Shown: positions 11,912 to 22,818 of the stretch, in pieces
Numbering within the stretch: the first letter of the stretch is position 1
Layout of the letters: each line of letters begins with the position of its first letter
Assembly (NCBI GenBank): GCA_027475525.1
Contig: JAMWFC010000012.1
Span: 281,831-345,830, forward strand
Direction: 5' to 3'
Source: Macrolepiota albuminosa
Taxonomy: Eukaryota; Basidiomycota; Agaricomycetes; Agaricales; Agaricaceae
Length of the DNA: 64,000 nucleotides
The notes under the pieces: generated by a model
Databases searched by the model: none
What the model was told of the DNA's origin: nothing
What the model saw: the letters and a program-made list of their open reading frames with translations, nothing else
Program-made: the position numbers and the translations under genes

Positions 11912-12894
11912 TGATGATGCTCAAATCAAGCTGGGTGCTGCGTGGACTATCACTAGTACAGCTACTTAGCCGATATAGCTTTGGACATGCTCAGTGTGTG
12001 AGAGAGTCCTGGACAGGTCCCAGAGAACACATGGTAGGCAAGAGGTTGGTAGCAAGAAAAGTGGGTGATTGGAGGCACTTGCGTATGGCTCCAAAATGTG
12101 GCTACAAGGCGCTAAAAGTCGCTAAGGGGAAATGCTAAGAGCATGGGAAAGTTGCTAAGGAAGGTGCTAAGAGGTGCGGAAAAGTTGCTAAGGAAGGCAC
12201 TAAGTGTTAGCACCTAAAATGTGATAATATAAGGATGAGATTGCTTAGCAGATCTAAGCACAAAAGCCAAGCCATAGTTGCAAGGCGCTAGAGAGAGAGA
12301 GAGATAGAAAACTAGAGCAGAGTCCCCTTGCTTGACATGGTCAACAAGAGGTAGTCTGTTGCGTATGGTGACCAAAATGTTGGGATATGATCCCTACTGC
12401 CAAATTGATTCCTGGTACTACTAACAAAAAGTAAGTATTTATAGTAAAGAAAGTTAGCCAACACTAAGAGGTTAAGCACCACTAGAGGGTGGTGAACTGA
12501 TAAAAATGTAAGTAAATGCGGTGAATTGAATTGTATAGTAAAAAGGTCCATAATGATGCTGTCACAGAAATACTTCATCATTCTATCCTGTGAGCGCTGC
12601 CACTGGCTAAGAGCATTATTCCAGATTGACTGATGCCAAGTGTCTGTGTAAACATATAGCCTTGGAGTGCAAGTGGCAAGGTGTGGCGAGGTGTCAATAG
12701 TGGTGCAAAGAATAAGTGGTGCCATAAAAAGTGGTCTGAGAATAATTGGAGTCTGTAGCTGCGAGTTATTAGTGTAAAAATATGAGAAAAATAGCACTGG
12801 AAGCACTAGAGTGTGGCGCTTCTGATGGTACTAGTGGGCCAATGTGAGGTATGGGTATTGGTGCTTGATAGCCAGCCATGATGCAGGCTCATCA
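11912..12894 (+). mobile_element. LTR family C, solo copy
   Basis: A 983-bp unit that starts TGATGATGCTC and ends GGCTCATCA, with the 4-bp duplication GCGC on both sides (11908-11911 and 12895-12898). Related copies lie at 6.4-7.75 kb and 30.96-32.05 kb. A (GA)n run near 12290 is part of it. Confidence 0.7.
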
Positions 12895-12898
12895 GCGC

Positions 12899-15121
12899 AG
12901 GACTCAAAGATGGCATTAGTAGGCATAACCCCTGCCTCTGAGTTTAATAGAGATTCAACTCCCATGTATATTTCCCATTCTTTCCTGCTGTTTCTTTTTT
13001 ATTACTCGTTTTAATACTTCTATGTACAACAGAACATAGGAAGATCCCTTCACTTATAGTTTGTCTTCCTTACACATACTAATCACTTTTCTGAGTTCCA
13101 AAGCGACAAGTATATACATTTTTTAATACTAATAATATACTACAGAAGACGTGGACAAGAAAATGGTCAAGGCACATGAACAAGAAGAGAGCCCCTAACA
13201 CTGGAGCCCCAAACCCCCCTCGCTCTCTCCTCTCCCCTCCCTTTGCCAACCCCAGAAGTCCTCCCCCACCTCCCCCAGACTGTGCTCCCGCAACACCTCA
13301 TCTGTCAACTGATCCCAAGATGGGAGCTGCTTGCCCTTATCCAGAACCCGCTCAAACCACGACTCTGGAGCAAGAACGCTCCTCCAGCGGTGCATGGCCA
13401 CTACCCTCCCCAGCAGGTTAAGGCCCTGCTTGACCCCAGGGTTCGCCAACTCCAATAGTGGCCCCTCCTATAGAGATGTGAGCATCATGGCTGTCCCATC
13501 CAGGAGCAAGCAATGCTCCCGAGCCCAGCCTAAAGACGTTAGCACAGATCAAACCAGGAAAGAAGGGACACTCACTTAGTGAAGCCATCCATGTGATCAC
13601 AACATCCCAGTGCAGAGCCTCTACCAGCCTCAGACTCGAGGAAACCCACCCTGGGAGCCCCACTCCCTGCTCCAGCCTGGCCCACAAGGTGTCCAGCTGG
13701 GCCTTAGCCTTCAGGCTACCCTCATCTCCTCCAACTCCCAGAGTGCTGTCTCACAATCCTCCTCTAACCCCCTCCAGAGTGCTGCTTCCTCTCTTGCCCC
13801 TGCCTCTTGCTCCCCTCACTCCCACTTGGCCTGCTCCAAGCACTCTTGCAAGGCCCCTGCATCAATGCCTAGCGGCCACCCAGATAGAGAAGAAAAAACC
13901 ACTAGAGAGAAACACATTGGGGAGGCCAGGGTTGGGGTCTTCACAGACAGACACACACTCTTGGAAGGCCCAGAGAGGGGCTGGGTGACACCCACCGCTT
14001 CCTCTTAGCAAGGCACCTCCTATGACCTTTCTGCCACTGAGTACTAGATCAGGTTGCCTGGTGTGTGATCAACACCATGGGCTGGCTCCGGCCCCCCACC
14101 TGGCTGACCCTCCTCTCCCCTGCCTTATTCTCAGAACCTTCCACGGGCACCTCCTCTGGACCTCCTTCTGGCTCTGCCACCTAATTCCTCTCCTTCACCC
14201 CCATCCTCTGGGTTACCTCTCGCAATGGCCACCCCTGCTCCTATGAAATGCAATACATCCTCCATAATACTGAGACAGAACAGTGCTCGTGATTGAGGCG
14301 ACACACCTTGCACACCAATGTGTCCTGTCAAGACAAAAGGATTGGGGCCTCAAACAAACATAGGACTGTCTGGCAGGCACAGTGGAGACACTAGATGCCC
14401 AGGTCAGCTATGGGACCAGAAATACAAGATCACTTACTGGCCTGTTGCTAATGCATCAGGCATAAGTGGGCAGACTCCGGGGCCTCTCCAGAGCCTGCTC
14501 AAACTGCTCCTGCAATGTGTCCACCTACAAGACATGCTGGTTCTCCCAGACTGCAGAAATAGTCTCTATGGCCATCCTGGACTGCTGGAAACAGGGAGCG
14601 GCAAAGTAAGGCTGTGGGGGAGGATGAGAGCAGAGAGGATGGACAGTCATTTGCGCAAAGGTAGGTGTGGGACAACTAAAGTCTGCCTCAGAGATGGGCT
14701 TGGAGGCCAACTCTAAAGGACCACTCAGGCCTGCCTTAGGGGCAGGCTCTGAGAAATGACTGGAACTAGCCTCCAGAGCAGGAATGATTTGTTGCTCTAA
14801 AAGGAAAGTTAGATGCGGCAAGCGAAACAGTGTGGAATCACTCACATTGCTGCACAAGGGCTGCCACATGCTTATAATCGAGCTAGCACCAGTACCTTGC
14901 ATCTTGGGCCTCCTATATGACCAGGGACACAACTTAGTTAGTAGGAGGTGGCATCAGAAAATGTGTTGGCATACATGACATGGTTGGATTTGATAGTAAT
15001 TTTTTTTTGATATGTGTCAGAATATGTACTGGCTCCCACACTTGGACCCCCATGCTTGGGCCTCCGGACTGGGCCTTGGCAACATGCATCTCAGAGGGTC
15101 TCAGTACTGAGAGGGGAGTAA
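12899..15121. other. Long stretch without an intact gene; GC-richer decayed coding debris
   Basis: From about 13.18 to 14.98 kb the base composition becomes GC- and C-rich. Several overlapping open frames exist on both strands, none with recognisable motifs. On the minus strand, pieces such as 'LQEQFEQALERPRSLPTY' read like protein interrupted by many stops, so this may be a dead gag-like or other element gene. I cannot name it. Confidence 0.35.
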
Positions 15122-15872
15122 TGTCATGACCTCTCCCATCTAGGACCCCCCCAGAACCCCATCTGCAACCCTTTCTCTGATCCCACAACACAACTTCTGC
15201 CATCACGACTACTGACACTGCCATCATGAGCATCAAGGCCCACCATCACACAGTACCCCTGACAATCCTGCATCATGGACCCTGAGACTACCTGGCAGCA
15301 TGACCACCACTCCGCAATCAATGATCAGATCATGCCATTTAACCCAGCCATCATGCATCATGCATCATGGCCCACCTCCACACCAATTAATTGTGTGCCC
15401 TGCATGTGCAATTCCTGGTATACAGCTCCCTTCCCATTACTCAATGCCTCCTAGAACTTGCCCCAGACATCCCAGAATCCTGTAGTACTTATAGAGTAAC
15501 CTCCTCTTGTATTTGCTAGTCTTGATATTACTTTGATTGTTTGCATGCCCTTTGATTGACTGATATGCACTGACTAGCATACTTTGACTGGCACGCTTAA
15601 ATAACTGCGTGCTCTGAAGTTTGGTATGTACTCCACGACTTAAGTTTTATTAACATGGTCTCATCTTAGAACTCCTGGTTCTTGACTTAACCTTATTTTT
15701 TTAAATCCTTTTGACTTCACCAGACTAAGTCCCTTACTCCAGGAATCTTCTGTTCATGTCTTAAACCTCAGAGCACATTTTGGAGTTCCAGACATCCAAG
15801 TACATGTAGATCAAGTCCGCCTCGTAAAGGCATTGCTTTCCTGGAAAGCCCTCAACTCAGTGGAACCTGACA
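15122..15872 (-). mobile_element. LTR family A (copy 2), decayed
   Basis: A 751-bp segment from TGTCATGACC at 15122 to CCTGACA at 15872, the reverse of the 37.1-kb LTR, with strong CpG loss. It abuts the start of a family-D LTR. No target duplication was found. Confidence 0.68.
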
Positions 15873-16568
15873 CCAAAGTTAGATCAGCAACAAATTTAAT
15901 AATAATGTTACTGATCTAAAAGACTGCATTGGACATGCTAATTATATTGAGAGAGTTCTGGGCAGGTCTCAGAGAACACATCAATAAAGTAATCAAAAAT
16001 GCAGCAAGGATGTCTGTAGAGATAAGGCACTAATGCAAAAGGCATCTGTGGAAATGAACATTAAGGTGAGTGCAGCAAAATATATGACAAGAACACGATA
16101 AGCTTAGCAATTTATAAGCAATGATAATGCCTGCCATAAATGCAAGGTGCAAAAGTTCCATTTAATAGCAAAAGTAAACAAGTGCTAACTGCTCAATATT
16201 GCCGACTGCAAATGAGATCTGAGCAGTAGGTTAGACTGAAGTGAGTGGGGGCAAGAAACTCTTTTTCTAGTTATGTACAAGTCAGTAAGTACTTTTTATA
16301 TTAGGTGTCAAGGTCAAATGCCAAGCTGTCTGTCATTTTTGATAGTTCATCAGTTCTGTTGCTAAGTACTGTTATCAATAACTGATGCCATCTGTCAGTC
16401 GTCATTCTGTTTGCCATCAGCACTATCATTAATTAAATCTGCTTCTTATCATATGCTGCCATCAAATATCACTAAAATTGGTCAGATTTCATGTGCTAAA
16501 GTATCCTAAGCTGATGCTGTGTTGCCATGGCTTGCCATTGATGTGCTGATCCTGTATGGAGTCCTATC
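15868..16568 (+). mobile_element. LTR family D, copy split by the Gypsy family-E element
   Basis: It aligns along its length with the LTR at 42089-43002, including the closing 'CTGTATGGAGTCCTATC'. The final base of the LTR lies at 26049, on the far side of the 9.5-kb family-E retrotransposon, so that element inserted almost exactly at the end of this LTR. Confidence 0.65.
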
Positions 16569-16802
16569 TGTAGCGTAGTCCGCTATGTGGCGTTGGCCAC
16601 ATAGCTTTTACTTAGTATAGTCTTAGAATATTATATTATATTTATTATAATATAATAATATTTACATAATTATAAATACGTAGATACCTGCTGCTTATTA
16701 AGCAGCTTATTTTTGTGTCATACTACATAGTCAATAGACCAGACTGATCTGATTCTGTGCAGCGTGACCATTAAGCTTTCTCAAACCTGTAACTTCGTTA
16801 CA
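16569..16802 (+). repeat. 5' LTR of the family-E Gypsy element
   Basis: It starts TGTAGCGTAG and ends CGTTACA. It contains an AT-rich palindromic stretch (TATTATAATATAATAATA). The partner LTR at 25810 has the same length and differs mainly by transitions. Confidence 0.85.
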
Positions 16803-17314
16803 TTTTTTTGAATATGCCAGCTAGGATCTATTGCCTAGCATCCGACATTAGTTACTGAGTTTGTTGACAGAACTCTATCAGCTTCTTGAGCTTCTTGTAC
16901 AGCTACACCATGCAAATTTCAAACAGGGGATCAGTGAGTAATCCTATATCTGCAGTTTCCACTGATGGTGGGCAGAACACCCACAAGCTATGGGGAGACC
17001 CAGCAGACACTCAAGACGTACAAGCGTCCAATGCAGATCAATCAAGACCCAAGGCTCAAGATTGAGGTTGAAGCACCAACCTGCCCAGGAATGAAAGCAA
17101 GGCTTGAAGAGCTGAGAGCTCGCAAAATGATGGCCAGCAATAGCCATAGGACAAGATGCCAGGGGAATTGACTCCTCCAGTTACACAGCTGCCAGGAGGA
17201 CTTTGATGGTCCAGCCAGCTAGCTTCTAAAGGGCCCCCTGATGAGGTTAGGCAGGCAGCAGGCGCTCAGGGCGCCTCAGGAGATACCAAGTTGTTGGTAT
17301 AGACTGGAGAACAT

Positions 17315-19460
17315 ATGCCTATAAGCCAGAGTAGTGGGGCCAGGTGGGCTATGGCAGGCTTAATGCCCACCCAGATAACAGAAGCCTACATAGAGGAGGT
17401 GTCAGAGGAGGATGTGACACCAGAAGTAGGCAGTGCAGAAAATTGTTTTCCATGCATGCCAGCAGTGGAGGAAGTCCAGGAGGAGGCAAATGTTCTGGAG
17501 GAGGTGACTGAGTCATCTAGCGATGACAACACCAAAACAGAGGAGCAGCAGTTGAAAACCACATACACTATGTGCTTGCAGGTATTCTGGAATCTGCATC
17601 CAGAGATGATGAAATACACCACCCAGGCACGACTTGAGCGTTATGCTTCTGCACATATAGTAGCATTTAGACGACAAGGGCATGAGGTGCCCACTATATT
17701 CAGTACTAAATATATTGATTTAATAGTGAGAGTTCTCACTATGGAACTCCAGGTGTATTTGCAGCATAAGGCTGCAAGGCAATCAGGGGTGTTGACCCCC
17801 TGGAGCCACATGTCTTAGAAATGCTCAGCACATCAGAATCAAGACATTGGAGCTGAGCTAGTGGAAGCACTAGCATGGGCACAGGAAGTGCCCATAGTAA
17901 AACCGGTGAGTACCTTTTATACTCCAGCAGGATAAGGGTGGCATGAGGAGCCCTCACACATGTATAACCAAGACCTTAGGACAGAGATGTCAGGCTTGGA
18001 TGGATGTGATAGCACCACATTTAAAATGGGGAGCAAGACATCTTTGATGCCATGAGTGTCAATAGCAGAAATATTGAGCAACAGAGTTGCATATTAACGT
18101 ATGCACAATGGCAATCTCAGGACTAAGGGACAGTCCCTTATTGACAATCAGGGCATTGTATTTGAGGGCACTAAGCCCATTGACAAGATGTGTTATCAAT
18201 TTGTAACACAGGGCCAGGAGAATCAAGCTTCTCCAGAACTGGGTGGTGCAACAATCATGATCAAGGAGACTTCTTTGATTGAGATGGCGCCACCCAATGT
18301 GATGCCTCTGGTAATGGCCAGGATGAATGCCCTAGGTCAATCCTCTGAGATGAAGGCAATTATGCCCACAGTCGAGGAGGTTTGAGATGTCCGCCGCAGA
18401 AGCTGTTAATTTAGCGACTAGATCTCTGGGCTAGCGGGAGGCCATTTGAATGCATCATGAAGCTATGCACAATCGCCTTTATTGAGTAGTCAATGATGCT
18501 TTGGAAGTAACTTTACAGTTATCAGATGGGGTGAAGCTGCATAAAGCAGATAGTAGGCATATTTGTGGCTACACAGGCACATCCAAGTTCAGTGACTTGG
18601 AGGACTGGGCGATGGACATATGTACCCACCTTGCCATATGCTTATATGAAAGCAACCATATGGAACAAGAACAAATCTTTGTTCTGCCTGAGTTTTTGGC
18701 CAGAGAGGCCATGAGGTGGTTTTAACAAGTAGTATTGCATGTCAACCAGGTCTAGTATGATTAGATGTTCAAAGGAGTTCTCACAGAACTGTACAATCAA
18801 TTTGTGCACCCCTTGACGCTACAGAATGCAAGGCAGGACTTCCAGTCCACCAAATACACTGAGAAGTTGGGGATACAAGGGTTCTACAATACCCTTAATG
18901 ACCATGCCCAGAACATAGCAGTATACCTGGATGGGTATATGATGCTCGAAACATTCTTAAATGGTATTCCAGCGGACATGCACCACTATCTGATATGTGA
19001 GAACAGGCTGTCCTCCAGAAGTCAACAATGTGGAGGAGTTTGTGGCATACACTATCAGGTATGAGCACTCTCTTAAGACTGCTAACCACTATGAGCATTG
19101 TAATGGCCATAAAGGAGGAAGCAGGTAACTACTGCCTGCTATGGCACCTTCACAAGGTCAGCATGTGGAGACCTTCCTGGCTAAGAAGGCTGACTTGGAT
19201 CATGACCACAACACACGGTTTGTGGTATGCAGAACTCCTGCAGCAAATTGAGGGTGGAGCTACCCATGATCAGAGTAGGCACCAGACAGAGAATGTCCTC
19301 AGCTAAGGCTGGAAGTCAAGCCAGCCAACCACTCTGGTCAGATGGGGACCTGCTTCACATGTGGTCAGCCAGGCCACTATGCTACCAATTGCCCTGCAAA
19401 GACGGGAGCTCTGAGAAAGGAGTATATATCTTGAGCTTACTTGCGAGCTGCACATACTGC
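17315..19460 (+). pseudogene. Gag region of the family-E element
   Basis: The open part 17315-17818 begins with an acidic segment, and further gag-like frames follow (18101-18385, 18501-18725, 18765-19064), separated by stops. Near 19348 a CCHC zinc knuckle 'CFTCGQPGHYATNC' is read in one frame, which marks the nucleocapsid end of Gag. Gag packages element RNA in the virus-like particle. The gene is broken by several stops and at least one frame change. Confidence 0.7.
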
Positions 19461-20550
19461 AGCCACAAGTGGGAGTGATGGAGATATCTCTGCCGAGTCT
19501 GAGGCTGAGCGCCCCACAGACAACCAAGAGTCCCCAGAGGAGGCATCAGATGCCAAGCCCAAGAGTATGGTCATGGAGGAGAAGAAGTACATCACAGTAG
19601 ACATATACAGCAATGCCTACAACAATGAGTACTATAGTTGCAACAGTGACTCAGAGTGCTTAGCGGCAATGACGGATTGGCCATCTTCAAATGATCACAA
19701 CAAGAATAACATCATGTTGATGAAGAAGGTGACTCTTTGTTGAGCAGAGGGCACTTTGCAGCACCCTACATTGAAGCGGTGTAGTACTTGGTGTAAGTAT
19801 TACTATTAGTTCTGGGGCTTGCTGGTGTAGAGTATGACTTCTAGCTCACACTGACTTGATGGTGAATTTAATATATTGATATTTTAAGTTGCAAATCCTA
19901 ATTTTTCAGAATGCAGAGGGTTCTCAACAAACTCCAGCCTAAGCAATTCACTCCCTGGGAATTACCGAGCCTTTGCCTATCAATTGCCTGTCTATTCTCT
20001 ACTAAACTTGGGGTATTTATACTGTTTTTCTGGTGCACAGACCACTATCTACACCTGACTCTTTGTTGTAAACTCCTCAGCCTCCAGAACATATTTAATA
20101 GTCCAATTTCCATTTTGGGAGGCCTGTTTTGGTGCCACCAGTTCCACCATTCCTCTGGATGTTTCTGATTGCCACTTCCCCATTTGCTTCAGCTCCATTT
20201 AGCACGATCCCATTCATAGATCTTTCTTTCTCCTTTTAGCTCTTCCCTGCATTCCATGCTTCTCTTCCTTTCCCCTTTCAGTCATGGCAAATCAGGCATT
20301 GTCAGATCTGATTTTGATCTAGATCATCACAATTTGATTCCATTTTGTCACTTCTGCCAGCTCCCATGCTTCCCCTCCTCATTACAGTGGTTGGACTGTT
20401 ATTGAGTTGATAGTTTGAGCTGGTCTCTGCCCATTGTTCTGTACTTTTCTATGTATTTGTTGGGGTGTTTTTGGAGCTATAAATTATTGAGACTGCTACC
20501 AGGAGGCTTACAGTTTTCAGCCTATAATTAAATGTTTATTTTGACTTCTG

Positions 20551-20964
20551 GTGCATGGTGTGTCCCTGACTGCTGGTACAGCATCGTATCAGTGGGCAAA
20601 CAAGGAGTGTCTGGTCTTATATGTGGATGTGAATGGCCACAAAGCATGGACCTTATGGGACTCTGGGAGTACTACTTTGGGTATTACACTCCAGTTTGCC
20701 CACATCTACAGAATTTCCATACAGGAGTTAAACATGCCGTTGGCACTGCAGTTGGGCACCATAGGGAGCTGTGCTATGGTGCAGTATAGGACAAACATAA
20801 TTGTCCAGACACTGGGCTCACATAGCTGGGAATATATGGATGTCACAAACTTTGATTGCTATGACATGATACTGGGAACACCATTCATGCAGCATAACAA
20901 AGTCATGCTAGACTTTGAGTACTGTCAGATGCTAGTGAATGAGAAAGTAATCCCAGCAGAATGA
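20551..20964 (+). pseudogene. Retroviral-type aspartic protease of the family-E element
   Basis: The 137-residue frame contains the active-site motif 'LWDSGSTTLGI' near residues 35-45 and 'DMILGTPFMQHNKVMLDFE' near its end, the two landmarks of Gypsy proteases. It should cleave the Gag-Pol polyprotein. It follows the gag zinc knuckle and about 1 kb of non-coding sequence. After 20964 the frame meets stops, and no reverse transcriptase follows. Confidence 0.75.
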
Positions 20965-21240
20965 GCTACAGCAGATGACACTGATAATCGCCTGCAATGT
21001 CACTGTACTACAAAGAAGTGCAAGGACTCTTTCTGACTCGGTTGGTGCAAAGCACCAGTGGTGGAGGAGGTGGATGAGGAAGTACAGGCTATGTCTGGAC
21101 TAAGCTCAGACCACAACATGGTGATTATGAATGAGGAGAAGTATCAAGCCTCCAAGACGAGAAACAAGTGAATACTTGCTCCTGATGTTTGAGATGCAAA
21201 GCCTCTGGATAAACAACTGCAAAAGGTGAAAAAGCTTGAG

Positions 21241-21759
21241 TTTAAGGGCAACCTCTAGAGACTGTGGCTCAGTCACACAGCTGGCAGAGGGAGATTCAAA
21301 GTGTATTAAAGTATGTACTGACAATATCATAATAACTACTCACCTGGCAGAGGTAGATCCAAAGAGAACAAGTCTAGGGATTCCCTATGCCAGGTTGGAT
21401 GCTTCTGGGGCTTCTGAAGCATGGAAAACAACTGTACAGTACAACAAAACCTTAAAAACTCAAAAATTGACTAACCAAACAACTGTGCAAACAAGGCAGG
21501 AAAACTCCGGACTTTAGAAGTCAGAAAGGCAAACTCCGGCTTATATAAGCAGTCTGGAAGTGGTGCTGAAGGGCCCACACTTGTCTGAATAGTAGCTAAA
21601 GAACCAGAGCATCTCAAGGGCTGAGAGTAGTACTAACAGATAGTGTTGAAAGAATAGAAACAGTAAAATGAAATAATGTCAGAAGAAATAAGAGAATGAA
21701 TGAAGAGAGAGTGAAGAGATAAGGAGTGAGAAAAGGAAGAAATGAGGAGTCCCCTGACA
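21241..21759 (+). mobile_element. Solo LTR, family B (copy 2), inserted in the Gypsy element
   Basis: A 519-bp unit with target duplication TTGAG (21236-21240 and 21760-21764). It begins TTTAAGGGC (expected TGTAAGGGC) and ends CCCCTGACA. Removing it rejoins a coding-like frame (KKLE to DSVDVCPP), so it landed in element sequence that was once coding. Confidence 0.85.
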
Positions 21760-21867
21760 TTGAGGACTCAGTAGATGTATGTCCACCTATGTCCTCACAA
21801 GTCAAGTTAGAGGACTTGAGGGACAGCAACACAAAGGCAGAAGCCTCATCTTGTGAGGACACACAGT

Positions 21868-22172
21868 CCCCCTCACATATGAGAGAATACACTACAGACA
21901 CTTCATTCAGTGCAGGCTGACGATACACTGGTGGCATGGTTGTTTGTCGCTGGTGCGCATTTCGTGCACACATAGCTGCCTTATGAGAGTAACCGGCTCC
22001 TCTTTCTGAATACGACTGGGCATACAACCCTCAAATGCTGCAGAAGTGGAATGAGCTGGTGGCAGCTATGTGTGCACGAAATGCGCACCAGCGACAAACA
22101 ACCATGCCACCAGTGTATCGTCAGCCTGCACTGAACGAAGTGTCTGTAGTGTATTCTCTCATATGTGAGGGG
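21868..22172. repeat. 113-bp near-perfect inverted repeat with 80-bp spacer
   Basis: The arms 21868-21980 and 22061-22172 are reverse complements with a single base difference seen (ATTC against GTTC). The same peptide ('CARNAHQRQTTMPPVYRQP') is encoded outward from both arms. The structure sits where the reverse transcriptase region should be. Confidence 0.85.
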
Positions 22173-22334
22173 AAAAACCTCGTGGCTTGCAAGGCAGCAA
22201 TAGTGGAGTCTCTGCTAAGGCTGCACATACCCAATGACAGTGTTAATCATCATAGGTGAACAGATCCACCAATATCAGTGGGAGCGTTGGTCTACTTGTC
22301 AATGCATAACTTGAGGCTTCTCAAGGAATGGGCA

Positions 22335-22730
22335 AGTAAACTTTGCCCAAGATGAGTAGGCCTGTACTGCGTGCTAGACGCAGAGCCAAGTACCTCCAAC
22401 TATGTGCTGGAGCTGCCGCAGGCATTACAAGAATGACAAATCATTCCAAAGTTTCATGTGTCGCTGTTGTGACCATATAGCACGTCCAATGATGTGTTAT
22501 TCCCTAACAGGGTGACCTCGGGCCCCTATGACTTTGGGGCATGAGACAATGACAAATAGTTTGTTGAGTGCATCATAGGGCACTGGTGGACTGAGCAGAA
22601 TACGCTCAAGTTTGAGGTACAATGGTCCCTCAGAGACACAACATGGGAGCCGTACTCCCATTGCTCTAAGCTGGTGGCACTTGACTACTATTTGGAGTTG
22701 AAGGGTGTTAAGTGCCCACATCAGTTAGGT
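22335..22730 (+). pseudogene. Gypsy integrase C-terminus and chromodomain of family E
   Basis: Reading across stops gives 'YVLELPQAL', 'IIPKFHVSLLRPY', 'HWWTEQNTLKFEVQW' and 'DTTWEPYSHCSKLVALDYY'. These are the integrase tail and chromodomain of chromoviral Gypsy elements, which direct insertion to heterochromatin marks. The integrase zinc finger and catalytic DDE core are missing upstream. Confidence 0.7.
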
Positions 22731-22818
22731 AAGCACACCAGCGCTTAATTTGATCAGCAACTGTGGCTAAGACACGTCTAAAAATTTGAAATTTCTTTTT
22801 TCTCTTTCTTTCCTCAAC

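Noticed and set aside
13176..14008. Proline-rich frames at 13.2-14.0 kb as a gene
   Set aside because: Several frames are open simultaneously because the DNA is C-rich and stop-poor; no motif or splice structure supports any one of them.
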